A stretch of DNA of 7,401 bases from Acidimicrobiaceae bacterium (GCA_003156795.1 PMHU01000028.1:26398-33798); one strand, 5' to 3'; numbered from the stretch's first letter, positions 1 to 6,046 are shown. The notes: generated from the letters alone by a model not told the origin. Program-made: numbers and translations.

Positions 1-577
1 GGCTCATGACCGGCGTGATCCCGCTACCACCCGTGATGAACAGTGGCAGCATCGGCATGGCCTCGGGCAGGCGAAAGTCGCCTTGAGGAAGTCCGATCGG
101 CAGGTATGTGCCTGAACGGAGGTTGCGCACCAGGTGACCCGACATGCGGCCACCTTCGAGGACCTTTACGGTGATCGTGATGCGACCATCTCCGCGCTCG
201 GGCGTTGAAGAGAGAGAATAGGTGCGCGTGTACTGCATGCCATCGATGGGCACGCCTACCCGAATATGTTGACCAGCGCGGTGTGAGCGCCAGTTCCGAC
301 CCGGCTTCAGCGTGATGGTACGGGCGTCGCTGGTCTCATCCCAGACGTCCTCCACGCGGGCTTGGAGGCGACGTGAACTCCAAAGGGGATTCACCAATTC
401 TACGTAATGCGAGGCCGTTAGCGGGGTCGCGAACAGGTCAATTACAGACCCGATCCGCTCGCGGATCAACCTTTGTGCCTGTGCCAACTCGTCCCTCGCA
501 ATCTCGCATCCGACTGGTGAATGCCCGCCGTATCTCGGCGACGAGAACGCCCGGGACCTTAGCCGTCCCTGATGCAT
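1..577 (-). CDS. Ferredoxin reductase, FAD/NAD(P)H type (partial, N-terminal 192 residues)
   Basis: The reading frame is open from an ATG at 577-575 to the window edge, so the C-terminal part is missing. Residues about 44-67 (an IDLFATPL...YVELVNPLWS stretch) match the conserved lead-in of actinobacterial reductases of the Rv3230c type, which pass electrons from NAD(P)H to fatty-acid desaturases or related di-iron enzymes. The FAD-binding signature RTYSLSS is at residues 118-124, GQHIRVG at 102-108, and the start of the nucleotide-binding half, GGSGITPVMS, at 183-192. The missing part should hold the rest of the NAD(P)H domain and, in many relatives, a C-terminal 2Fe-2S ferredoxin domain. GGAGGG about ten bases before the ATG supports this start, which gives a tail of about 20 residues ahead of the conserved part. 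No signal peptide or membrane segment is visible, so it is probably cytosolic. The partner (desaturase, alkane hydroxylase or other) cannot be decided here because the neighbour lies outside the window. Confidence 0.88.
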   Translation of the reverse strand, partial: MHQGRLRSRAFSSPRYGGHSPVGCEIARDELAQAQRLIRERIGSVIDLFATPLTASHYVELVNPLWSSRRLQARVEDVWDETSDARTITLKPGRNWRSHRAGQHIRVGVPIDGMQYTRTYSLSSTPERGDGRITITVKVLEGGRMSGHLVRNLRSGTYLPIGLPQGDFRLPEAMPMLPLFITGGSGITPVMS

Positions 578-648
578 CAAAGTCTGGCCCTCCGGGTCGA
601 GCATCACCTCTATACCCCGGCATGCCACCACTCACCGCGGTCGCACGC

Positions 649-654
649 TATATT
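649..654 (+). promoter_or_regulatory. Possible -10 element for the diguanylate cyclase
   Basis: TATATT stands out as an AT-rich hexamer in a GC-rich divergent spacer, about 55 bases before the GTG start. No good -35 hexamer is found at the matching distance, so this is a weak suggestion. Confidence 0.3.
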
Positions 655-709
655 TGTTGTCGAGTCCGTCCAGACCCCGTGGCGATTTGCTTGACTGTCG
701 GGAGGCGTC

Positions 710-1825
710 GTGGCAAACGAGCGTCAATTGTCTGAAGTACTGGGCGAATTCGCCCGAACGATGCTCACGGATTTCCCGATCCAGGCCATCTTGGACCATC
801 TGGTGGAGCGCATCGTTGACATCATGCCGATCACGGCGGCGGGGGTCACGTTGATCTCGCTGGACGGCGAGCCACGGTACATCGCCGCATCCAATGATGC
901 CGCCCTTCGCTTCGAGAAACTGCAGGACGAACTGGGTGAGGGACCGTGCGTGGCCGCTTATAAGACTGGGGCTGCCGTCTCAGTACCCGACTTGCGCCGG
1001 GATGTTCAGTTCCCGACTTTCACCCCGCGGGCTTTAGAGGTTGGACTAGCAGCGGTCTTCACCTTCCCTCTCGGTCAAGCCGACGGCAGGCTCGGAGCTC
1101 TGGACCTTTACCGGGACAGTCCCGGCCGGCTCACGGACCAGTCTATGAAAGCCGCGCAGACGCTGGCGGACGTTGCCACCGCCTATCTCATCAACGCCCA
1201 GGCCCGCGCCGACCTTAAGAGCGCGTCCGAGCTCTCGCGAGAGACGGCCCTGCATGACGCCCTGACCGGACTACCGAACCGCACGTTGCTGTTGCAGCGC
1301 CTCGAGCATGCTTTCCTTCGTAGCCAGCGCACGGGCTGGATCTCGGCGGTGTTTTTCGTCGACCTCGACGGATTCAAAACTGTCAACGACTCATTCGGCC
1401 ACCAAGCGGGCGACGAACTGTTAGTGGCAGTCGCCGAGCGGCTGAGCGGCGTGCTACGCCCGGCCGACACACTGGCGCGCCTCTCGGGCGACGAGTTCGT
1501 CATCCTCTGCGAGGAACTCGCCAACACGACCCAAGCCGATGTGATAGTGAGCCGCCTAGAGGCCGCCCTGGCCCGCAGGTTCGAGGTGTTTGGCATTGAG
1601 ATCGACGTCACCGCCAGCATCGGCATCGCCTTCACTGGTCGGGGCCCAGATACCGCGGAGAGTATTATTCATGCCGCGGACACTGCCATGTACCGAGCCA
1701 AGCGCGCCGGGGGCGGGCGTCACCTCATCCTGGACCTGCGGGACCAGCAACTCGGTAGTGATCATCCCGGCCGGGACCACAGCATCCACGGCGTGGTCGA
1801 TTGCGACAAGTTACACATCGACTGA
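710..1825 (+). CDS. GAF-GGDEF diguanylate cyclase
   Basis: Predicted cytosolic enzyme making cyclic di-GMP from two GTP. Residues about 22-165 form a GAF sensor domain, with the typical ELGEGPC segment at 74-80. A short helical linker (about 162-180) leads to a GGDEF domain at about 181-345, starting at HDALTGLPNR (182-191). The DLDGFKTVNDSFGHQAGDELL stretch occupies 218-238. The signature is SGDEF (259-263), a tolerated variant of GGDEF. RPAD (250-253) lies exactly five residues before it, which is the RxxD inhibitory c-di-GMP site of feedback-controlled cyclases. There is no EAL domain, unlike mycobacterial GAF-GGDEF-EAL proteins, and the last 27 or so residues are an unrecognised hydrophilic tail. 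The GTG start follows GGAGG (701-705) with a short 4-base gap. The gene is divergent from the ferredoxin reductase and convergent with marR, so it is probably transcribed alone. The GAF ligand cannot be told from sequence. Confidence 0.93.
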   Translation: MANERQLSEVLGEFARTMLTDFPIQAILDHLVERIVDIMPITAAGVTLISLDGEPRYIAASNDAALRFEKLQDELGEGPCVAAYKTGAAVSVPDLRRDVQFPTFTPRALEVGLAAVFTFPLGQADGRLGALDLYRDSPGRLTDQSMKAAQTLADVATAYLINAQARADLKSASELSRETALHDALTGLPNRTLLLQRLEHAFLRSQRTGWISAVFFVDLDGFKTVNDSFGHQAGDELLVAVAERLSGVLRPADTLARLSGDEFVILCEELANTTQADVIVSRLEAALARRFEVFGIEIDVTASIGIAFTGRGPDTAESIIHAADTAMYRAKRAGGGRHLILDLRDQQLGSDHPGRDHSIHGVVDCDKLHID

Positions 1826-1868
1826 GGTGGCCCCTTAGAGACCAGTACGCGGTTTGGCGAGTACAGGA

Positions 1869-2315
1869 TCAATGGTGTTCGAGCATTCGCTCCAGCAGCG
1901 TCGTCAGCCGATGCATTTCGGCGCGGTTTAGCGTGTTGGTCATCGGTGACAGGGACCCGGCGATTTCGGTGGCGCCGCGCGCCGCGAGTTCCGTCCCTTC
2001 TCTAGTGAGCACCACTTCTACGCTGCGTCCGTCCACCGGGTTGGCCTCCCGCTGGAGGAGACCGCGCTTTTCGGCGCGGTCGACGAGGCCGGAGATGGTC
2101 GACTTGTCCAGTCCCAGGTAATCGGCCAGAGCGCTCATCTTGGCCCGGCGGTCCCGGAGGATGGCGAGCATCCGTAGTTGGGTCAGGGAGAGGTCGTGCT
2201 CGGCGCCGATTTTGGTGAGCACGGCCATGGTGACGAACGACGTCCGAACTAGGGCGTCGATCAGGGCCTGCTGATCGAGCTGGGCCGGTTGCGTTGCCGA
2301 CTCCGTGAACGGCAT
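1869..2315 (-). CDS. MarR family transcriptional regulator
   Basis: A 148-residue protein, the usual size of a MarR dimeric repressor. An N-terminal dimerisation helix region is followed by a winged helix-turn-helix. LSLTQLRMLAIL is at residues 42-53, the recognition-helix segment KSTISGLVDRAEKRG at 71-85, and the wing with the family's DGR signature (D95, R97) and VVLTREG at about 94-107. The ATG is at 2315-2313, with only a weak AGG ahead of it. The gene is divergent from the MDR oxidoreductase, and the 80-base gap holds a strong palindrome covering both likely promoters. This supports a local repressor that controls itself and the neighbouring gene, and is released by a small-molecule ligand. 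Such arrangements are known for MarR proteins that sense phenolics, quinones or oxidants. There is no conserved cysteine that would suggest an OhrR-type thiol switch (the protein contains none), so ligand binding is the more likely mode. The ligand is unknown. Confidence 0.93.
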   Translation of the reverse strand: MPFTESATQPAQLDQQALIDALVRTSFVTMAVLTKIGAEHDLSLTQLRMLAILRDRRAKMSALADYLGLDKSTISGLVDRAEKRGLLQREANPVDGRSVEVVLTREGTELAARGATEIAGSLSPMTNTLNRAEMHRLTTLLERMLEHH

Positions 2316-2328
2316 GCAAAGAGCCTAC

Positions 2329-2357
2329 TTGATTTCGTTCGTAGTCGCAACTACTAT
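2329..2357 (+). promoter_or_regulatory. Sigma-70-type promoter for the MDR oxidoreductase
   Basis: TTGATT (2329-2334) and TACTAT (2352-2357) are separated by exactly 17 bases, a good match to a housekeeping promoter. The -10 abuts the palindrome at 2357-2375, so a bound MarR dimer would block it. On the minus strand TATAGT (2358-2353) could be the marR -10, so the two promoters share the same few bases, although no good minus-strand -35 is seen. Confidence 0.6.
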
Positions 2358-2375
2358 AGTTGGTATTACCAATTA
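2341..2375. promoter_or_regulatory. Probable MarR operator, nested inverted repeats
   Basis: The core is TAGTTGGTATTACCAATTA (2357-2375), a 19-base palindrome around T2366 with one mismatch per half. Its inner TTGGTA/TACCAA arms are perfect. Two further perfect inverted repeats overlap or adjoin it: CAACTA/TAGTTG (2348-2353 and 2357-2362) and GTAGT/ACTAC (2341-2345 and 2350-2354). Position, size and symmetry fit a MarR dimer site, with possible second-dimer occupancy to the left. That this MarR binds it is inferred from the divergent layout. Confidence 0.7.
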
Positions 2376-2395
2376 GTATTTCCCTGGAGGTCACC

Positions 2396-3355
2396 GTGCG
2401 TGCTGCTGTTGTGACGACGTTCGACTCTGCTCCGCGCTACCAGCAGTTCCCGACCCCGGTCCCGGCCGGTGACGACGAGATGCTCGTCGACGTCCTTGCT
2501 GCGGGGCTGCATCAACGTGTCCGATCGCAGGCCGATGGATCGCACTACACCAGCACCGATGAGCTGCCCCTAGTGCCGGGCATCGACGGCGTCGGACGGG
2601 GACCGGACGGGAGCTTGCGTTACTTCGTCCTGCCGGACACCTCGGTGGGCTCAATGGCTGAGCAGACGGTAATCAACTTGCGGCAAAGCGTGGAGCTGCC
2701 TTACACCATTGATCCCGTCGTGGTGGCGGCTGCGATGAACCCGGCGATGTCGTCGTGGGTGGCGCTGCGCCAGCGTGTGCAGTTCCAGGCCGGCCAGGAC
2801 GTGCTCATCCTCGGTGCCACCGGTAACGCCGGCCAGATGGCTGTCCAGATCGCGAAACTCTTCGGCGCCAACAAAATCATCGCCGCCGGGCGCGACGCCG
2901 AGCGGCTAGCCGCACTGTCCGCACTCGGTGCCACCGCCATGGTGCGTCTCGACGGCGATGACCTTGCCGACAGACTCGGGAAGGCCGCTGGCGACGTTGA
3001 TCTGGTCCTCGACTACCTCTGGGGTGAGCCCACCGCGGCTGCGATGACCGCGGTGCTCACCAATCGGGCCGACCGAGGCCAGCCGCTCACCTGGATCGAG
3101 ATCGGCTCGGTGGCTGGCCGTATCGCACCGATCTCGTCAGCCGCTCTGCGGGCGGCCCGCATCCAGATTGTTGGCAGCGGGCAGGGGTCGGTCAGCGGAC
3201 ACGAGTATCTCGCCGAGCTTCCAGCTTTGGCCGATGCGATCGCCGCCGGCAGGTTCGCCATCGACGCCCGCGCCATACCGCTCGCGGAGGTCGAACAGGC
3301 CTGGGCGGCGGCAGCCGACGCCAGGCAGCGCATCGTTCTCACCCCACAGCTCTAA
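2396..3355 (+). CDS. MDR superfamily oxidoreductase, quinone-oxidoreductase-like
   Basis: A 319-residue NAD(P)-dependent oxidoreductase of the medium-chain dehydrogenase/reductase superfamily. The N-terminal GroES-like domain (about 1-115) includes LPLVPGIDGVG at 57-67. The Rossmann domain has the dinucleotide motif GATGNAG at 140-146. The basic residue in AGRD (164-167) suggests NADPH preference. The cysteine/histidine ligands of zinc alcohol dehydrogenases are absent, which points to a quinone- or enone-reductase type that reduces reactive carbonyls or quinones. The start is set at GTG 2396 because GGAGG (2386-2390) sits five bases before it. A TTG-initiated extension from 2360 is possible in frame but would begin inside the operator. 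The gene is divergent from marR and followed by a leader ORF and a monooxygenase on the same strand, so the three probably form one inducible transcript. The true substrate cannot be told. Confidence 0.9.
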   Translation: MRAAVVTTFDSAPRYQQFPTPVPAGDDEMLVDVLAAGLHQRVRSQADGSHYTSTDELPLVPGIDGVGRGPDGSLRYFVLPDTSVGSMAEQTVINLRQSVELPYTIDPVVVAAAMNPAMSSWVALRQRVQFQAGQDVLILGATGNAGQMAVQIAKLFGANKIIAAGRDAERLAALSALGATAMVRLDGDDLADRLGKAAGDVDLVLDYLWGEPTAAAMTAVLTNRADRGQPLTWIEIGSVAGRIAPISSAALRAARIQIVGSGQGSVSGHEYLAELPALADAIAAGRFAIDARAIPLAEVEQAWAAAADARQRIVLTPQL

Positions 3356-3404
3356 CGGTCGCAAAGGTCTACGCCAACGCCCTAGCGAACGAAAGGACAG
3401 ACCA

Positions 3405-3458
3405 ATGGAACGACTCACAAAAACGAGACGGGCTCCTACAGCAGGAGCATTCTGCTAG
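3405..3458 (+). CDS. 17-codon leader ORF ahead of the monooxygenase
   Basis: ATG 3405 is preceded by AAAGGA (3392-3397) at seven bases, a better-spaced site than many genes here have. It encodes MERLTKTRRAPTAGAFC and stops at TAG 3456-3458, whose last base is the first base of the GTG start of the FAD monooxygenase. This one-base stop/start overlap is a classic layout for translational coupling. The peptide is basic with a terminal cysteine and resembles no family I know. Its later codons run through the hairpins at 3432-3456 that contain the next gene's AGGAG. It is therefore best read as a regulatory leader rather than a functional protein; chance is not excluded for so short a frame. Confidence 0.5.
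   Translation: MERLTKTRRAPTAGAFC
3432..3456 (+). promoter_or_regulatory. Two mutually exclusive hairpins around the monooxygenase ribosome binding site
   Basis: GCTCCT (3432-3437) pairs with AGGAGC (3443-3448) over a 5-base loop and would hide the AGGAG (3443-3447) of the gene starting at 3458. Alternatively AGCAG (3440-3444) pairs with CTGCT (3452-3456) over a 7-base loop. The two structures share bases and cannot coexist. A ribosome translating the leader ORF would disrupt both. The stems are short (6 and 5 pairs), so in vivo stability is uncertain. Confidence 0.4.
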
Positions 3459-4978
3459 TGGCGCCCGCGTCGAAGACGGATGTGATCATCTGCGGGTCCG
3501 GGGCGGCAGGATTGACGCTCGCTATCGATCTGGCCCGCCGCAACCTCCCGTTCCTGTTGATCGACAAGGCGCCTCACCCGTTCGTGGGGTCCCGGGGCAA
3601 GGGAATCCAGCCTCGAAGCCAGGAGGTCTTCGAGGACCTCGGCGTGATCGACAAAATCGTGGCATCCGGGGGCGAGTATCCGCTCCAGCGCTTCTACTTG
3701 GAGGACGGTTCAGTCGACAAGGCGGCCGTTGAACCGTCGGATCCGACCCCAGACGCCCCCTACCAGATCGCCTTGCTGGTACCTCAGTTCCTGACCGAAC
3801 GTCGCCTTTGTGAGCGCCTGGTCGAGTTGGGGCACACTCCCCAATACAGTCACGAGCTTGTCGGCATTGAGCAGGGCAGCGAAGCCGTGACGGCTGTCAT
3901 CACATCACCGGAAGGCGAACGCTCGGTGCAAGCGAAGTATCTTGTCGGCGCCGATGGAGGGTCAAGCTTCGTCCGCAAAACGCTGGGCATCGAGTTCGCC
4001 GGCAAGACCCTGGACGTTCGTGCCATTGTCGCAGACGTCCTCGCCGACGGTCTCAGCTTCGATGTCTGGCATCGCTGGGGTCAAGGAACGCCGGCACAAG
4101 TGTCTCTTTGCCCGCTCTACGGGACACACATGTTCCAATACTTGGCGCCGATCCCCTTCGACATGGAGACCGATCTGTCCGCCCGTGGACTCACCCGCCT
4201 CTTCCGCCAACGAACGGGTCGCGATGACGTCGTGATCGGCCAGGTGTCTTGGGCTTCAGCTTTCGAGATGAACGCCAGGCTGGCGGCCACCTACCGGGTC
4301 GGCCGGGTGTTCTTGGCCGGTGACGCCGCCCACGTTCACCCGCCAACCGGTGGACAAGGTCTCAACACGAGCGTGCAAGACAGCTACAACCTGGGCTGGA
4401 AGCTGGCAGCCGTGCTCTCGGGCGGTCCGGACTCGCTGCTGGCCAGCTATGAGCAGGAGCGACGCCCCATAGCCGAGGCGGTATTGGGGCTATCCGAGAG
4501 ACTGCTCGAAGCCGCCAAGAACCGCAACACTGGACGCACCCGCGAGATCAACCAACTCGATCTCGGCTACGCCGACTCGCTGTTGTCGAAGCACTATGCG
4601 GCCCGCAACAAAGGAGTAGTAGTGGCAGGCGATCGGGCGCCTGACTCACCCGTGAGAGGTGCCGGCGGGTTGCCGACTCGGCTGTTCGAGCTGTTCCGCG
4701 GCCCCCACTGGACTCTGCTCGCCTACGACGTGGCGGACGCCACCGTCGTGAACGGACGTTGCGGATTGCACATTCACGCTATCGGCCCTTCGGGCGACAT
4801 CATCGACACCGACGGTTTCGTTCAGAACGCCTACGGCCTTTCGTCGGGAGAGTGGGTACTGGTCCGCCCCGACGGCTACGTGGGCGCGGTATTCCCGGCC
4901 GGGGAGGTCGGTGACATCGACCAGTACCTCGACGCCGTCGGTCTACGCCGCTCCGAGTCGCTCATCCTCAATGGATAA
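3458..4978 (+). CDS. FAD-dependent monooxygenase (aromatic hydroxylase family)
   Basis: A 506-residue class A flavoprotein monooxygenase of the PHBH/phenol-hydroxylase fold, expected to use NAD(P)H and O2 to hydroxylate an aromatic or polyketide-like substrate in the cytosol. The N-terminal FAD motif GSGAAG is at residues 13-18, following TDVIIC. The DG motif GADGGSS is at 164-170. The GD motif starts at G288-D289 and runs through AAHVHPPTGGQGLN to about 303. The last 120 or so residues resemble the thioredoxin-like C-terminal domain of phenol hydroxylase and MhpA-type enzymes. Length is normal and the protein looks intact. The GTG start overlaps the leader ORF stop and has AGGAG ten bases upstream. 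Co-orientation with the MDR gene suggests a shared detoxification or catabolic role. No ring-cleavage gene is present, which favours modification of a toxic compound over a full degradation pathway. The family also includes antibiotic-inactivating hydroxylases, but nothing here proves that role. Confidence 0.92.
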   Translation: MAPASKTDVIICGSGAAGLTLAIDLARRNLPFLLIDKAPHPFVGSRGKGIQPRSQEVFEDLGVIDKIVASGGEYPLQRFYLEDGSVDKAAVEPSDPTPDAPYQIALLVPQFLTERRLCERLVELGHTPQYSHELVGIEQGSEAVTAVITSPEGERSVQAKYLVGADGGSSFVRKTLGIEFAGKTLDVRAIVADVLADGLSFDVWHRWGQGTPAQVSLCPLYGTHMFQYLAPIPFDMETDLSARGLTRLFRQRTGRDDVVIGQVSWASAFEMNARLAATYRVGRVFLAGDAAHVHPPTGGQGLNTSVQDSYNLGWKLAAVLSGGPDSLLASYEQERRPIAEAVLGLSERLLEAAKNRNTGRTREINQLDLGYADSLLSKHYAARNKGVVVAGDRAPDSPVRGAGGLPTRLFELFRGPHWTLLAYDVADATVVNGRCGLHIHAIGPSGDIIDTDGFVQNAYGLSSGEWVLVRPDGYVGAVFPAGEVGDIDQYLDAVGLRRSESLILNG

Positions 4979-5194
4979 ATGGGCCGCCAGCTGGCCTACA
5001 CCGCAGAACCGAGGAGCACCACGTCCAGTTCCAACTCGAACAACATCAGGTGCCATCCGGCGCGGCCCGGAACCGTCGCGCCAGACAGGAGGGACCGGCT
5101 AAGAACGTGACGAAGAGCTCCGTGGCTGGAGTTGATCTCGGCGTTGCCGTTGTGCGCATCACGCTCTGCGTCGCCGGAAAGTATCGGCCCGGTG
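4979..5194. other. Intergenic gap between convergent genes, no convincing gene
   Basis: The gap follows the monooxygenase stop and precedes the end of peptide deformylase. An ATG immediately after the TAA opens a 43-codon frame to 5110 without a ribosome binding site. An AGGAGGG at 5087-5093 lies 13 bases before a GTG at 5107 whose frame runs to 5256, into the deformylase gene on the opposite strand. Neither frame resembles a known family. They may be decayed remnants of a lost downstream gene. No T-tailed hairpin terminator is seen; the 10-base palindrome GCCAGCTGGC (4986-4995) lacks a loop and T-run. Confidence 0.25.
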
Positions 5195-5195
5195 A

Positions 5196-5798
5196 TCAGA
5201 AGCCGAGTGTCTCCGCCGCCTCGGCGGTTTGTTTGCCGGCCCATAGCCTGCTGTAGTTGTCGGTGGTCGAGAGCGATCGGGTCTTAACGCTGTCGAGGTA
5301 GAGCTTTCCGTTGAGGTGGTCCACCTCGTGCTGGACGATCCGGGCGGGCCATCCGGTGAACACGCGGTTGATCGGGCTGCCGTACTCGTCGAGAGCGCGG
5401 ACACGGATGGAGCGGTGGCGCTCGACCGCACCCGTCAGACCGGGCACGCTGAGGCACCCTTCGAAGAACGTTGCTTTACCGGCGTCCTCGATCGATTCGA
5501 CGGCCGGGTTGACGAGGACGGTGAAGGGCAGCTCGGTGCGTTCGCGCTCATTCGTCTCTTCCGCAGTGAGGCGCGACCATCGGTCGGGGCCGTCGTAGAG
5601 AACCGCGAGTTGGATCGGCACTCCCACTTGCGGTGCGGCGAGACCGACGCCCGGCGCGGCATCCATCGTGACCCGCATGTGCTCGACCAACTGCAAGAGC
5701 GCCTCCGAGCCCAGCTCGGCCGGGTCGACCGGTGCTGATTGGCCTCGCAGGACCGGGTCGCCGCATTGGGCGATCGGGAGCGGATCGAGCTGCGTCAC
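5196..5798 (-). CDS. def: Peptide deformylase
   Basis: A 200-residue metalloenzyme that removes the N-formyl group from newly made proteins at the ribosome. All three family motifs are present: GVGLAAPQV at 50-58, EGCLSVP at 113-119 with metal ligand Cys115, and HEVDH at 157-161 with ligands His157 and His161 and catalytic Glu158. The enzyme therefore looks active. HEVDHLNG is the common bacterial form, whereas the main M. tuberculosis Def has HETGHLDG, as I recall it. This copy may thus be an additional deformylase rather than the housekeeping one. It starts at GTG 5798-5796, which overlaps the stop of a 37-codon upstream ORF by four bases, with AGGA at 5810-5807 as a possible binding site. 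The usual def partner fmt is not adjacent, and no gene for an inhibitor-producing pathway is visible. Confidence 0.95.
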   Translation of the reverse strand: MTQLDPLPIAQCGDPVLRGQSAPVDPAELGSEALLQLVEHMRVTMDAAPGVGLAAPQVGVPIQLAVLYDGPDRWSRLTAEETNERERTELPFTVLVNPAVESIEDAGKATFFEGCLSVPGLTGAVERHRSIRVRALDEYGSPINRVFTGWPARIVQHEVDHLNGKLYLDSVKTRSLSTTDNYSRLWAGKQTAEAAETLGF

Positions 5799-5908
5799 TC
5801 CGACGATCCTAAGACTGGGGAGTCAGTACCTCGGACGCCGGCCCTGCTGTTGTTCAGGGCCAGCGGTTTCTGCATCGACACGATCAGCTCGGCCAGTGTC
5901 TCTGCCAT
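5795..5908 (-). CDS. Small 37-residue ORF translationally coupled to peptide deformylase
   Basis: ATG 5908-5906 is preceded by GGAGGAA (5922-5916) with a 7-base gap, the best ribosome binding site in the window. The protein begins MAETLAELIVSMQKPLALNN and ends just before a TGA (5797-5795) that shares the bases GTGA with the def start, a typical coupling overlap. The first 25 or so codons have G/C-rich third positions like the neighbouring genes; the last dozen are less biased. I recognise no family. It may be a genuine small protein, a leader that sets def translation, or the 5' remnant of a lost gene now driving def. Expression looks likely, function is unknown. Confidence 0.55.
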   Translation of the reverse strand: MAETLAELIVSMQKPLALNNSRAGVRGTDSPVLGSSE

Positions 5909-5968
5909 GGTCCTGTTCCTCCGATCGCAAATCTTGGATCAGCTAAACCTCCACCATGGCGTGGGACA

Positions 5969-5974
5969 AGTCAA
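5969..5974 (-). promoter_or_regulatory. Possible -35 element for the small ORF-def transcript
   Basis: TTGACT on the minus strand, about 60 bases before the small ORF start, matches the -35 consensus well. No clear -10 lies at 16-18 bases; the nearest AT-rich match, TTTAGC, is about 21 bases downstream. The assignment is tentative. Confidence 0.25.
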
Positions 5975-5995
5975 GGCTCCGTCCACGCCCACTCC

Positions 5996-6046
5996 GTTGT
6001 CGTTACGACAACGTTCGGTCGGGGACCGAATGTTCGTCACTCGAAC
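5996..6046. promoter_or_regulatory. Cluster of three inverted repeats, probable repressor operator(s)
   Basis: Three inverted repeats abut or overlap. First, GTTGTCGTTACGACAAC (5996-6012) has perfect 8-base arms around T6004. Second, AACGTTCGGTC and GACCGAATGTT (6010-6020 and 6024-6034) have 11-base arms with one mismatch around GGG, the inner seven pairs being perfect. Third, GTTCG and CGAAC (6032-6036 and 6042-6046) have a 5-base gap. They lie in the divergent gap between the def transcript and the enoyl-CoA hydratase gene. The first two have the length and symmetry of TetR-family operators, which commonly control acyl-CoA genes in actinobacteria. No regulator gene is in the window. There is no T-run, so a terminator is unlikely. 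Confidence 0.55.

Noticed and set aside
570..579. TGATGCATCA palindrome over the ferredoxin reductase start codon
   Set aside because: A 10-base perfect palindrome can arise by chance, and nothing else marks it as a binding site.
373..735. 120-codon plus-strand frame across the start of the ferredoxin reductase and the divergent spacer
   Set aside because: It is antisense to a minus-strand frame with clear FAD/NAD reductase motifs, has low-complexity Pro/Arg/Ser composition, and overlaps the cyclase start.
1826..1868. Search for a terminator between the convergent cyclase and marR genes
   Set aside because: Only short GTAC repeats are present, with no stable stem or T-run.
2360..2395. TTG-initiated N-terminal extension of the MDR oxidoreductase
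   Set aside because: It would start inside the operator and lacks a binding site, whereas GTG 2396 has GGAGG five bases upstream and gives a normal family N-terminus.
4986..4995. GCCAGCTGGC as a terminator after the monooxygenase
   Set aside because: It has no loop and no downstream T-run.
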